NCBI GenBank assembly: GCA_012271135.1
Contig: JAAXGZ010000144.1
Location: forward strand, 1-34,540
DNA from: Caldilineales bacterium
GTDB taxonomy: Bacteria; Chloroflexota; Anaerolineae; Caldilineales; Caldilineaceae
Length of the DNA: 34,540 nt
Reading direction: 5' to 3'
Numbering within the stretch: the first letter of the stretch is position 1; each line of letters opens with the position of its first letter. Under the pieces are notes generated by a model, which saw only the letters and a program-made list of their open reading frames with translations, did not search any database and was not told where the DNA came from. Below are positions 18,540 through 27,696 of this stretch, piece by piece. The position numbers were made by a program, and so were the translations under genes.

Positions 18540-18795
18540 GGGGACAGCAGCCGATACCGAGGCCTGCACCGCGTTGGGGAGATCGCGCCTCCGTGCACAC
18601 GATTCGGTCCTGGCCACGGTGACCGCTATCCGCCACAATCCCACCATGGGTACCTATTGCATGCGGTTGTGTCGACAGGGCAAACCCAGGAAGAGGGTTC
18701 CCGCCGCCAGGCGCAAGCTGCTCCTCCTGAACGCGGTAATCCGGGACCAAGTCCTTGGCAACGGACGCTCTGTGCCGAGGGCCAACAATGCCTGA
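18540..18795 (+). pseudogene. Decayed 3' fragment of an IS110-family transposase gene
   Basis: The segment encodes, across a frameshift, GDRASVHTI then TVTAIRHNPTM, CRQGKPRKR and LLLLNAVIRDQVLGN. These match the C-terminal end of the intact IS110 protein in this window ([40 protein letters not shown]). The 5' three quarters of the gene are missing. It lies directly upstream of the Uma2 gene, so an insertion-deletion event probably shaped that promoter region. It is too diverged to be a recent copy of the 8232-9425 element. Confidence 0.8.
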
Positions 18796-18917
18796 CCCTC
18801 AGTGCGGTTACAGGACAGTGACGCGAAGTTGTGCCAATGGGAGTTGCCGGGATTCTGGATGGTCTCAAATCCTGACCGCCTCTCGATAATCAGTGAATGC
18901 CGCGGCAGGAAGGTGCC

Positions 18918-19916
18918 CTATCGCAAGACAGGTTCATCAACGCCGTGAGCGTAAATCATCCGGCACGCCTCGAGGACTGCGAGGCCGTGTCGACCGGGGA
19001 TGGGTGCATCCTGTCCAGACAGAACCGCATGGACAAAGGCTTCGGCCTGGCGTCTGAAGTTGTAGTGTTCCCCTTCCTGGGCTGCCGTGTCGCCAATGTT
19101 GATGCATTGAACCAGATTGTTGCCCGCGATTTCCACCGATTGGCGAGCCCGAATGCGAATGACCCCCTCCGTCCCGTAGATTTCGCTGCGCCATGAGGTT
19201 CCGCCCGCGGGATAGGTCGGGCCGGTGACATTGAGCGTCGCCATCGCACCGTTGTCGAATGTCAGGAGAGCGGTGACGGCTTCTTCAACCCGAGAGCCTG
19301 CGGTCAAGGTTCGGATCGAGGCGTGTACATCGCGCAGGGGCGCATCCACAAGCCACAGCAGGCGGTCCATTGCATGAACCCCCGTGTACAACAGAACACC
19401 GCCCCCTGAGAGGTCCGGCGAATTGATCCAGGACCCCAGATGGGATCCGCGTGGCGACGCGATGGTTTCCATACAGTTGACCGGTACCCCAATGTGCCCA
19501 GCCTCGATCCACGCTTTTGCCTGGATTGCCTCGTCGCGGAAACGGTGCACGAAGCAGATCATCAAAACCACACCCGCAGTTCTGCAGGCCTCTTCGATGC
19601 GTCGTCCCTCCACCAGCGTGGAGCCCATGGGCTTTTCCATCAGGACATGGAGACCGCGCTCCGCTGCCATGCATGCGGCCTCCGCGTGTAGGTGGTGCGG
19701 CAAGGCCACCACCACGGCATCAAGCTCCAATGCTGTATCCAATGCCGTCCGCCAATCCTGAAACGGTGTGGCACCGGACCGGCCGGCTTCGTGTCGGGCC
19801 AGGTCCGCGTCCGTGTCGGCCACCGCCGTGACCTGTGCGTGTTCAACGGCGAGAAACCCGGTGATGTGCCGGATTCCCGCCTGTCCGGCGCCCAGAATGG
19901 CTACCTTGAGGGTCAT
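18918..19916 (-). CDS. Gfo/Idh/MocA-family oxidoreductase (last gene of catabolic operon)
   Basis: A 332-aa NAD(P)-dependent dehydrogenase. The N-terminal Rossmann motif is VAILGAGQAGIRH (residues 4-16), and the family EKPMG motif (MEKPMGSTL) follows near residue 108. The C-terminal alpha/beta domain has the GGGVLLYTGVHAMDRLLWL segment with the likely catalytic His. Substrates in this family are usually sugars, inositols or their phosphates. The ATG lies two bases from the stop of the M24 gene. It is the second member of this family in the operon, suggesting an oxidation/reduction pair on the same intermediate (inference). Confidence 0.93.
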   Translation of the reverse strand: MTLKVAILGAGQAGIRHITGFLAVEHAQVTAVADTDADLARHEAGRSGATPFQDWRTALDTALELDAVVVALPHHLHAEAACMAAERGLHVLMEKPMGSTLVEGRRIEEACRTAGVVLMICFVHRFRDEAIQAKAWIEAGHIGVPVNCMETIASPRGSHLGSWINSPDLSGGGVLLYTGVHAMDRLLWLVDAPLRDVHASIRTLTAGSRVEEAVTALLTFDNGAMATLNVTGPTYPAGGTSWRSEIYGTEGVIRIRARQSVEIAGNNLVQCINIGDTAAQEGEHYNFRRQAEAFVHAVLSGQDAPIPGRHGLAVLEACRMIYAHGVDEPVLR

Positions 19917-19917
19917 A

Positions 19918-21078
19918 TCATCCCATCCGCCGCCAGCGGTGACTCCAATCGCCGCTGAAGGTTTCCGCACCGGTGGGTGTGATGCGGATGTCTTCATTGA
20001 TTCCCGTGCTCCAGGCGGGACCATTCACGATGTTGCGTTTAGGGTGGTAGGAAAATACCATGCCTGCCTCGAGCGGCCAGTCCTGGCTCTTGCCCCAGCC
20101 CGGGGCCGCGGAGAACCAGGGGTACTCGATCGTGTCCATGCCTTGGCCATGGAAATCGAAAGCCGTGGTGGTGGCACCCAGCTCCCAACCCCGTTCCCGC
20201 ATGGTTTGTTCAAAGATGCCGGCCATTTCGCTCAGGTGCGCTCCCGGTCGGGCAGCAGTGCGAATGCGTTCAAAGGCCAGGAGTTCACTGTCCATGAGTT
20301 TCAGCTCTTGGTCTGTTGGATCCCGGTATGCACAATTCACCGTCAGTTCGCACCAGTGCCCGCTGGGGCCTAGGATCTCCATGTGATACCGCACGATGTC
20401 GTCGCATCGGAGCGGGGTGTCCTGGGGCGGTTCGTGCTCACCGGGTCGTTCCCCAACAAACACCAGAATGTCGCGCGCGCCGCCTGCCAGTGCCACGCGG
20501 CTGGCCTCGGCTGCCAATTCCCTTTGTATTGCACCGGGCCGAAGTACCTCAACAAAGCGTTCCATGGCGGATTTGGCCAAGTCCCAGAGCTCGAATTCCT
20601 GGCGTATCTCCAATTCGCTCTTGACGGCCCGTACCCGGTTCAGCAGGTCGTCTGCAATCACGAATTCCGCGTCCGGCATCTCGGAGGCCAGCAGCTCCAT
20701 GGTCCCGGCTCCCAGGATGAACTGGTGGCCCGCCACTCCGATGCGTGCCTTGCCGTAACCGCGTGCCACGCATTCGGCGGCCATGCGGGGAGCGATGTAC
20801 ACGTCGCCGCGCACGTCCGTGATCCATCCTCTGGCGGCAATGCGTTCGGCCACCGCATATGAGCTGAAGGCCAGGAATGGCTCCTCTTGGCGCGGGATGA
20901 ATATAAGTCCATCGTGGCCCCAAATGTGAAAGTCGGTGAGATAGCGAAAGTAGCCCCTTCCGGTCCACCAATGCCCCTTGCCGGCAACAAAGAGTCCATC
21001 AAGGTTTGCCTCCGCCATGGCAGCCCGAATTCGGGTCAGGCGCCTGTCTCGTTCGGAGAGATCCGGAATGGTGGTCAT
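19918..21078 (-). CDS. M24-family (creatinase/aminopeptidase P fold) protein with atypical metal site
   Basis: A 386-aa 'pita-bread' fold protein: N-terminal creatinase domain about 10-150, catalytic-type domain about 160-386. In M24 peptidases five ligands (Asp, Asp, His, Glu, Glu) bind two metals. Here the corresponding segments read YHMEILGPSGHWCEL (no Asp pair), FDFHGQGMD, MVFSYHPKRN (His in place of Glu) and GINEDIRIT (Glu kept). Most ligands are therefore missing, as in creatinase and other non-peptidase members. Next to HyuB and a cyclic amidohydrolase, a C-N bond-cleaving creatinase-like role is more likely than peptidase activity (inference). Start 21078 is preferred because GGAG lies 9 bases upstream; ATG 21093 is an alternative. 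Confidence 0.87.
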   Translation of the reverse strand: MTTIPDLSERDRRLTRIRAAMAEANLDGLFVAGKGHWWTGRGYFRYLTDFHIWGHDGLIFIPRQEEPFLAFSSYAVAERIAARGWITDVRGDVYIAPRMAAECVARGYGKARIGVAGHQFILGAGTMELLASEMPDAEFVIADDLLNRVRAVKSELEIRQEFELWDLAKSAMERFVEVLRPGAIQRELAAEASRVALAGGARDILVFVGERPGEHEPPQDTPLRCDDIVRYHMEILGPSGHWCELTVNCAYRDPTDQELKLMDSELLAFERIRTAARPGAHLSEMAGIFEQTMRERGWELGATTTAFDFHGQGMDTIEYPWFSAAPGWGKSQDWPLEAGMVFSYHPKRNIVNGPAWSTGINEDIRITPTGAETFSGDWSHRWRRMG

Positions 21079-21082
21079 GTGT

Positions 21083-22207
21083 TCATTCTCCATGGTGATT
21101 TGAAGATTCGTGTTGATTTGGAGCGGGCCAGAGGTTGGCCGCGCCGTGGTCGGCAAACACGTGCGCGAGTTCAATCCACGTGCCTGCTGTATTCGACTGC
21201 ATGCAGGCCTCGAGCAATGCCAGCGTTCCGAGATGGTCGTGTGCCGACGTCCGGACGGACAGGCCCTGGTTTACACAGGAGACAAACTCGTCGAGGAGAC
21301 CTTTGGCATCGTCCACGAACGGACGTTGGGATGCCAGCGGCACGGAACGAAGCTCCTCTGCTTGTTCCCCTTCCTTGAAGCGGGGACCGGCCAGTCCCAG
21401 TTCGGGATCGAGCCGGCCCTCCACGACATCGGCAAATTGGTTGCGCTGCAGGATCACCCCATCTTGAAAGTCGCTGCGCCAGGCAAATTCCATGCCGTTC
21501 CAACCGGCAGTCCAGGTACCCAAGTAGTTGACGCGCGCGCCGTTGGCCATCTCCATCAGGACTGATACGCAGCTGTCATGCAGATAGACGCTGCCCGGGG
21601 GATTCCACATGTCTGCACAGACCCGTACAACCTCCTGGGCGTAGCAGTAACGGATGAGATCCAGATGATGTACGGACTGTTCCAGCAGCATGGGATGCCG
21701 CATGGTCAGGGGATAGGAGTTCAGATCTCCGCGGCGTCCATCCCGGTTGCGTGTGTAGTTGAACCTGCCGAAGGCAAGCGGTCCCAATCGTTGTTCCTGT
21801 ACCGACTGGCGGAGGTGCTGGCTGGCGGCAAGGTAGCGGAAGTTCATGCCGACCATCAGTTGGCGGTCCGTTTCCTGCGCAAGGCGCACCAGTTCAATCG
21901 CCTGTGCAAACTCCTCGACCAAGGGTTTTTCGCAGATGATGTGCATGCCTTGCGCGAGGCATGCCTGAATCTGGCGATGGTGTAGTTCGGGAGGGGTGGC
22001 CAGCACCACAAAGTCCCATGGAATCGACTCGGGCTTGAGCGAAGCGTGACAAGCCGCCGAGATTTCCAGGCTGGCTGCCAATGCCTGCGCCTTTCCGATG
22101 TCGGGGTCCACCAAGGCTTCCAGGGCCACGCCCGGATGTTCGGTAAGAATCCCGGCCCAGTATGAACCGCGGACCCCGCAACCAACCAGGCTACAGGTGA
22201 GGGACAT
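21083..22207 (-). CDS. Gfo/Idh/MocA-family oxidoreductase
   Basis: A 374-aa NAD(P)-dependent dehydrogenase. The Rossmann motif is CSLVGCGVRGSYW at the N terminus, the EKP motif is IICEKPLVEEF at about 93-103, and the substrate-domain His cluster is HPMLLEQSVHHLDLIRY. ATG 22207 lies 11 bp after the amidohydrolase stop. Its own stop sits within the sequence preceding the M24 start (GGAGAATGA), so the M24 ribosome-binding site is encoded in its last codons. It shares only the family motifs with the operon's other oxidoreductase, so the two are paralogues with probably different roles. Confidence 0.92.
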   Translation of the reverse strand: MSLTCSLVGCGVRGSYWAGILTEHPGVALEALVDPDIGKAQALAASLEISAACHASLKPESIPWDFVVLATPPELHHRQIQACLAQGMHIICEKPLVEEFAQAIELVRLAQETDRQLMVGMNFRYLAASQHLRQSVQEQRLGPLAFGRFNYTRNRDGRRGDLNSYPLTMRHPMLLEQSVHHLDLIRYCYAQEVVRVCADMWNPPGSVYLHDSCVSVLMEMANGARVNYLGTWTAGWNGMEFAWRSDFQDGVILQRNQFADVVEGRLDPELGLAGPRFKEGEQAEELRSVPLASQRPFVDDAKGLLDEFVSCVNQGLSVRTSAHDHLGTLALLEACMQSNTAGTWIELAHVFADHGAANLWPAPNQHESSNHHGE

Positions 22208-22218
22208 GGGCGCAGTGC

Positions 22219-23622
22219 TCAGTCGACTTGGCCGGGGCGCAGCCAAGCACCACAGCCCGGTTGACCAATGATGCGGCCTTCGTGGTAGACCACCCGGCCG
22301 CCCACCACGGTGGCATGGACCGATCCGCCGACAGGCACTGCCCGATACAACCGGCTGGCCTCGGCACCCTTCGTGAGCCAGGCACTGCCGTTGAGGACCG
22401 TTTCCCGGCGCGGATCGAACACGCAGATGTCCGCGTCTGATCCCGGACGCAGGACGCCTTTACGCGGGTAGAGGCCGAAGCTGCGGGCGGCGTTGGAGGC
22501 CGACAGCTCCACCGATTGTTCAAGCGTGAATCTGCCTTTCAGTCCCCATGTCAAGAGCAGTGGAACCAGGGCTTCAACTCCCGGATGCCCTGGTGGGGCG
22601 TCAATGATGTTCTCCCAAGCTGCTTCCTTTTCGGCGGCCGTGAAAGGGGCGTGATCGGTGGCGACAAAGTCAAGCACTCCGTCGTGCAGTCCCCGCCAAA
22701 GTGCATCCTGGTCGCCTCTTTCACGCATGGGGGGATTGATCTTGCCGTAGGGGCCAACCCGTTCGAGATCGGCATTCGTGAACAGCAAGTAGTGCGGACA
22801 GGTTTCAGCGGTGACCGGTGTGTCTGCATGTTTGGCCGCCCGGATCAGGTCCACGCTCGCCTTGGCGCTGACGTGCACGATGTGAACTGACGCTTCCAAC
22901 GACCGGGCCAACTGCAGCACTCCGGCAATCGCCGCGGCCTCCACCACGGCCGGTCTGGACATCAAGTGACGCTGCCAGTCCTCCACCGACCGGCCGCGTG
23001 CCTGGCGGGTGTACCAGTCGATGAGGCTCTGGTCTTCGCAATGGATTGCACACCGCAAGCCGGTTGCGCGGGTGAGTTCAAGGGCTGCGCCAATCGTGGC
23101 CAGATCGGGTGCGATAAGACCTTCAAACTCGTCTTCGCGACCGGGAGGGGACTCGGTCATGAACAACTTGAAAGCAATGGCGCCGGCCTTCGCCATCCCG
23201 TCCACTTCGCCCTTCTCCAAGAGGCCCGGTGCACCGTACAGCGCAATGTTTACATGGGCATCCCGTACGACCAGGGAGCCGCGATCCTCCAGCGCCTGCG
23301 CGGTGGCCACACCGGGTTTTGAGATTGGCATCTCGAAGATGGTGGTGACCCCTCCTGCCGCCGCCGCCCGGGACTCGGTGGCGAAGTCACCGCGCTCCGG
23401 AAACGAAGGGGCGCGGCAGTGGAAATGCGGATCGATGCCGCCCGGCAGGACCAGCATGCCGGCTGCGTCAATGGTCTCTCTGGCCGATGGCCTGTCGGCC
23501 GGGTCTAGAATCCCGGTAATCCTTCCCCCTTCCACGGTCACGGTGCCGGGCCGGGAGGCAAAGGTTGTTTCGTACGAGGGGTTGAGGATCCTTCCCCCGG
23601 TGATGGCCAGATCTGCGGTCAC
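22219..23622 (-). CDS. Cyclic amidohydrolase (dihydroorotase/allantoinase/hydantoinase type)
   Basis: A 467-aa TIM-barrel metalloenzyme that opens cyclic amide or imide rings. The binuclear metal site is complete: His66 and His68 (GGIDPHFHC), Lys152 for carboxylation (AIAFKLFMTESPP), His194 (CAIHCED), His247/250 (VHIVHVS) and Asp323 (VATDHAPF). The length is typical of the family. The GTG start at 23622 overlaps the TGA of the HyuB gene (GTGA). Dihydroorotase, allantoinase and hydantoinase cannot be separated by eye; catabolic context with HyuB favours a hydantoinase or similar ring-opening enzyme. Confidence 0.92.
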   Translation of the reverse strand: MTADLAITGGRILNPSYETTFASRPGTVTVEGGRITGILDPADRPSARETIDAAGMLVLPGGIDPHFHCRAPSFPERGDFATESRAAAAGGVTTIFEMPISKPGVATAQALEDRGSLVVRDAHVNIALYGAPGLLEKGEVDGMAKAGAIAFKLFMTESPPGREDEFEGLIAPDLATIGAALELTRATGLRCAIHCEDQSLIDWYTRQARGRSVEDWQRHLMSRPAVVEAAAIAGVLQLARSLEASVHIVHVSAKASVDLIRAAKHADTPVTAETCPHYLLFTNADLERVGPYGKINPPMRERGDQDALWRGLHDGVLDFVATDHAPFTAAEKEAAWENIIDAPPGHPGVEALVPLLLTWGLKGRFTLEQSVELSASNAARSFGLYPRKGVLRPGSDADICVFDPRRETVLNGSAWLTKGAEASRLYRAVPVGGSVHATVVGGRVVYHEGRIIGQPGCGAWLRPGQVD

Positions 23623-25334
23623 GGATGATCCCCATGGGAATTGGCCTGTACCTGTGCGATCGCCTGCTTCATGCTTTGTGCCTCCAGGTCTTCCTGCAAT
23701 CCCTCGACTTGGACACCGTAAGCCTCCGACGCTTGTGCCGGGGAAACCAGACCCAATGCAACATCCTCCAACACGTCCTCGCGTGTTCGTTCGTTTGGCG
23801 GTCCGTATCCACCGCCGCCCGGTACGCGCAGCAGCACCTCATCCCCCGACTTGAACTGGTACGGCACGAACCGCTCCATTTTTTCACCATTCATGATCAC
23901 GTCGCCGGGTGTGCCGCGGTGTCCGCCGCGCAGGCCCTCCGCGGGGTACTTCATGAGGTCGGGGCGAATGGTCAGGGTAGTGCCTTGTTCGGACATGGCG
24001 CGCAGCCCGATTTCCTGGCCCAAGCCGCCCCGGTGGGTTCCCGGGCCCCCCGAGTCCGGAATCAGGCGCTTGTGCGTCATCAGGACAGGACACTGAATCT
24101 CGAACATTTCCGTGGGTGTCACGGTGCTGTTGTGGGGGTAGGCCCTGGGCAACAGCCCGTCCGCGTTGTGGGTGGCGCCCAAGCCCCCGTGCGGCAGGAC
24201 GTGAACGGCGTGGCGACCGTGCCGATCATCGTGTCCCACGATGTGGAAGGGGAAGATGCCGCCTGCCGCCGCAATCACGGACTGAGGCATGAGTTCGGCC
24301 ATGGCACCGAAAATCAGGGGCGGGATGTGCTTGATGACCTTGGCCCGGGCTGCCACCGGCGCGGGAAAGGTGCAGTTCACGATGGAGCCTTCCGGCGCCG
24401 TCATCTTCACGGGTCGGATCAGCCCGTCATTGTTGAAGATGTACGGAGCCAGCATCGCCTTGATGGGATAGACGGCCGTGGCATAGCTGATGTTGAAGGC
24501 AGCGTTGATGGCCGAATGCCACTGCTGGGGTGACGTACCCTCGAAGTCCAAGTGGATTTCGTCGTCCTTGATGGCTAGTTCCACGTTCAGGGTGAACGGT
24601 TCCAGATAGCCGTCGGCGGTTACGGAGTAGTGGGACTTTCCGTCGGGGAGGTCGCGGATGGAAGCCCGCAGCGCCTGTTCACTGCGGCTCAGGATTTCGG
24701 ACGCCAGGTCATCCATGTCGGCCATGCCGTAGTCGTCCAGAAATTCCTGGATGCGCTGGATGCCGATACGGTGCGTGCCCACGATGGCATGCAGGTCGCC
24801 CAGGACCATGTCGGGTACCCGGCAGTTGGCGGAGATGAACTCCTCGATGACGGGAACCACCTGGCCCTGCGAGTAGAACTTGTTGGGCATGACCCGAGTG
24901 CCCTCCATGAACATGTCCTGGGCTTCCAAGTCCCCAAGGTGCCCGCCAACATCCGAAACATGGGCGACGGTGCCCAGGAAGGCCACCAGTCTGCCCTTGT
25001 GGAACACGGGCGACACAAGGTTGTAGTCCGGCAGGTGGGTGCTGCCGATCCACGGATCGTTGGTTGCCAATACATCCCCATCCTTGAGCGTGTCCGGTGG
25101 AAAGCGCTTCAGCATGGACTTGGTGGTGCGCGGCAACATCGTGCAGAACTGGGGTGGACTCCACTGCGCCTGGGCCAGGCCGGAACCTTCCGCATCCATG
25201 AGGGCGCATCCGAAGTCGTGGCTTTCACCCACGATGGTCGAAAACGACGTGCGGATCACCGCGTTGTCGATTTCGTCCACGATGTTGACCAGTCGCTGCC
25301 ACTGGATTTCCAGAGTAATGGGGTCGAACGTCAT
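23619..25334 (-). CDS. hyuB: Hydantoinase B/oxoprolinase-family protein (HyuB-like)
   Basis: A 571-aa protein, first gene of the catabolic operon. It begins MTFDPITLEIQWQRLVNIVDEID, the standard HyuB start, with IVGESHDFGCALMDAEG, NDPWIGSTHLPDY and VAHVSDVGGHLG following, and ends with the GGGGYGPP segment. In ATP-dependent N-methylhydantoinase, 5-oxoprolinase and related enzymes this subunit works with a HyuA ATPase. No hyuA gene occurs in the window, so it either lies elsewhere or this member works alone. ATG 25334 is chosen by homology; AGGAAGGA lies about 15 bases upstream. The unit runs HyuB, amidohydrolase, Gfo, M24, Gfo with all junctions at 11 bp or less. Confidence 0.93.
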   Translation of the reverse strand: MTFDPITLEIQWQRLVNIVDEIDNAVIRTSFSTIVGESHDFGCALMDAEGSGLAQAQWSPPQFCTMLPRTTKSMLKRFPPDTLKDGDVLATNDPWIGSTHLPDYNLVSPVFHKGRLVAFLGTVAHVSDVGGHLGDLEAQDMFMEGTRVMPNKFYSQGQVVPVIEEFISANCRVPDMVLGDLHAIVGTHRIGIQRIQEFLDDYGMADMDDLASEILSRSEQALRASIRDLPDGKSHYSVTADGYLEPFTLNVELAIKDDEIHLDFEGTSPQQWHSAINAAFNISYATAVYPIKAMLAPYIFNNDGLIRPVKMTAPEGSIVNCTFPAPVAARAKVIKHIPPLIFGAMAELMPQSVIAAAGGIFPFHIVGHDDRHGRHAVHVLPHGGLGATHNADGLLPRAYPHNSTVTPTEMFEIQCPVLMTHKRLIPDSGGPGTHRGGLGQEIGLRAMSEQGTTLTIRPDLMKYPAEGLRGGHRGTPGDVIMNGEKMERFVPYQFKSGDEVLLRVPGGGGYGPPNERTREDVLEDVALGLVSPAQASEAYGVQVEGLQEDLEAQSMKQAIAQVQANSHGDHP

Positions 25335-25716
25335 ATGAGGGAAAGGTCCTTCCTGGCCTGAGGGAAACAGCCGGTTTGGCATTTGAAACGGGGTTGGCGT
25401 GACCGTGGGGCGCGAGCCGATGGAGCCCGCGGATGGCATGCAACAACGGACCCTCGGTGAACCCGGCCACAAGCCGAGCAGCCTATTGTAGTCCGGGACG
25501 GCGTGATCGGTCAGCAGAACGCCTGTGGGTACTCCGGGTGTGTGCCGACACAGGCATCCATGACTCTGTGGCACCCGCGGTGAAAGTCTCGCGTGGCAGG
25601 CGCTTTACCGAGGAGCGTTTCCCTTCAGAGCGGTGGGGTCAGCGCGTCACGCCAAGGCAGCTCGCTACGGGTGCGGACCCGACTGTTGCGAGCCTTACTT
25701 GGGTTCCAAAGTTCAC
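25335..25716. other. Intergenic region upstream of the HyuB operon
   Basis: About 380 bases separate the SDR stop from the HyuB start, both on the minus strand. I see no gene, tRNA or clear terminator. It should contain the operon promoter, but no convincing -35/-10 pair was identified. Confidence 0.4.
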
Positions 25717-26517
25717 CTATGCCGTCAAACCCGTGAGTTCGGTACTGACGCGCCACAGTTCTGCCGCCAGGTGCCGGTCGTCAACTGCCGACGACGCAGG
25801 GGACTGTTGTCGGTTTACGAAGTAGCACCCGGTAACTTCTGCAACTTCGGAATCCAACGCGAGATGGACCGGAGTTTCGGCTCCCGCTTCCACGGGGCTC
25901 CCGCCGCTGAAGTTCACGTGTAGCAGCTTGGTGTCAATGACTCCCGGATGCAGGAAATTGGCGGTGACCAGGTTGGGATCCAATCTGCGGGCCAACTCGC
26001 ATGTGAACAGGGCGTTGGCGAGCTTCGAGTTGCAATAGGCGTCCCAGCCGTTGAAGTGGCGGCTCATTTGCAGGTCGGTGAGGTCTATGTGACCACTCGT
26101 GTGGGCACCCGAACTCACGTTGACAATCCTTGCGGGTGCGCTGTCCCGAAGCAGGCCGAGCAACAGGTTGGTGAGCAGGAATGGGGCTAGGTGATTGATG
26201 CCGAATGTGCTTTCGAACCCGTCCTCGGTCAGTGACCTGTCATTTGTGGCGATGGCAGCGTTGTTGATGAGTACGTCGAGTTTCGGCAGGTCGCTGAGCC
26301 CTGATGCCAGATCCCTGACCTGGGCCAGAGAGGAGAAGTCGGCCGAGACGGCTCGGATGTTCGGGTTGCCGGTGGCGTCGATGAGTTCCCGTTGCGCGGA
26401 CGATGCTCGCACATTGTTGCGTCCATGGACGATGACTTCACAACCATGTTTGGCCAGGGCTTGGGCGGTAGCCTTGCCAATGCCGTCGGTGCTGCCGGTG
26501 ACGAGGATTGTCTTCAT
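25717..26517 (-). CDS. Short-chain dehydrogenase/reductase (retinol-dehydrogenase-like)
   Basis: A 266-aa NAD(P)(H)-dependent oxidoreductase. The cofactor motif TGSTDGIG is at 7-14, NNAA at 85-88, catalytic Ser at about 135 (VNVSSGAH) and Tyr161-x3-Lys165 (AYCNSKLAN). HGRN after the second strand suggests NADP preference. It is isolated by about 380 bp from the next operon and by 159 bp from the broken membrane gene, so it is probably transcribed alone. The substrate cannot be inferred. Confidence 0.92.
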   Translation of the reverse strand: MKTILVTGSTDGIGKATAQALAKHGCEVIVHGRNNVRASSAQRELIDATGNPNIRAVSADFSSLAQVRDLASGLSDLPKLDVLINNAAIATNDRSLTEDGFESTFGINHLAPFLLTNLLLGLLRDSAPARIVNVSSGAHTSGHIDLTDLQMSRHFNGWDAYCNSKLANALFTCELARRLDPNLVTANFLHPGVIDTKLLHVNFSGGSPVEAGAETPVHLALDSEVAEVTGCYFVNRQQSPASSAVDDRHLAAELWRVSTELTGLTA

Positions 26518-26676
26518 GAGGGTTTCCTAATGGAATTTCCTGGATGGTGGCAATGAACAACGGAAACTGGCGGTGGAAGTTGCTCCGAGTGGTCCGCACA
26601 TCGGAATGTCGGCCCTCCGCTGCATTCCGGATTTGCAACTGCCAAACCGTGGTTCGGCCAGCAACGATTGCCCTTG

Positions 26677-27359
26677 TCAGGCTCTGGCAGGATCGCGGCT
26701 TCCCTTGGCAATACGAATGTTCCACCAAGTGATCAAAGGTGACATGATCACGGTAGGCAGGATCCAGGGGACCCACACCGGATTGAAATCCACGTTCACC
26801 ACCGGCACGGTGGTGAACGTGGCGATGGTTCCGGCCAGCATATTCGAAAGGTGCCGTTGGATACGCATCTTCCCGGCCCGCGGCTGACCCCCGGCCATGA
26901 GGCGGTAAAATTGGCCGTCAACCAAGGCCAGAGCCCCGCGAGAGTGCCAAATACCACCATGGTTATCCATTGCGAATCTCCCTGCACACCCAGGACGGCA
27001 CCATATCCCCACATGCCCAATCCGGGAAGTCCCATGATCACGACAGCTGCCCACACTGGCTGGGGATGTCCTCGACGATTGCGGGCAAACCCCCATCCGG
27101 CGAAGACAAAATAGAAGCTGAACACAGCAATCAGCAACAGGAACTATGTCAGTACCGAGTACCGCCAGAGGCACCGCAGTCAGAAATATCACTGTCATGC
27201 TGATGGCATAAACCCGGCCCACTCTGACATGGTTGGTGCCGCCTTTGGCCGTAGTCGGAGCAAGAATTGCTGACAGCAAAGCAACCGAGCCAGCGGCGAT
27301 GTGAAGAACAAGCAGGTTTTGGACGATCCTGGTTTGTTTCCCTGTGATCTGGTAACCAT
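26677..27359 (-). pseudogene. DUF2306-like small membrane protein, three frameshifts
   Basis: ATG 27359 has AGGAG 7 bases upstream, but conserved sequence appears only after a frame change: RIVQNLLVLHIAAGSVALLSAILAP, then KGGTNHVRVGRVYAISM. A second shift near 27145 leads into LLLIAVFSFYFVFAGWGFARN and GLWPWLTANF. A third near 26880 leads into MRIQRHLSNMLAGTIATFTTV and the C terminus at 26677. The His-x-x-x-Gly start and GGxxHxxxGR pattern fit four-to-six-helix DUF2306-type membrane proteins of unknown function. Three independent lesions indicate a decaying gene unless this stretch has poor sequence quality. Confidence 0.7.
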
Positions 27360-27696
27360 TCAGATACTCCTATACGGTCGGGGACGGGTGATTTGCCGGC
27401 GGCGTGGTCGAGCTAGAGCGGAAGGGGGCTCGGCTGCGGTGCCGACGCGTCCAGGCCCAGCCGCAGCAGGTCTCCGATGAACTCTCGTTGTCGCTTGCTG
27501 CCGGGCAGGGACACGAGCATAGTAGGCAGCCAGAGCACGGAATACCTTTCAGGATGGTGTTGGAGCCTACTACAACTATGGCAAGGCATCGCCTTCGCCG
27601 TGCATTGGAGGGGGAGCAATCGTGTTTCAATCCAAACGAGGCCATATTCGCGGGTCCGCATCGGATGCCGACTTGGGTCAGCAGGAGGACCAGGAA
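27360..27696. other. Intergenic region between divergent genes
   Basis: No gene is recognised. Open frames exist on both strands but show no family features. The plus-strand ribosome-binding site of the next gene (AGGAGG near 27683-27688) is at its right end. Confidence 0.4.

Noticed and set aside
18487..18750. N-terminal extension of the Uma2 frame
   Set aside because: It reads antisense through the IS110 remnant; the ATG at 18486 has a strong ribosome-binding site.
25335..25574. 80-codon N-terminal extension of HyuB
   Set aside because: No homology features; the family start MTFDPITLEI lies at 25334.
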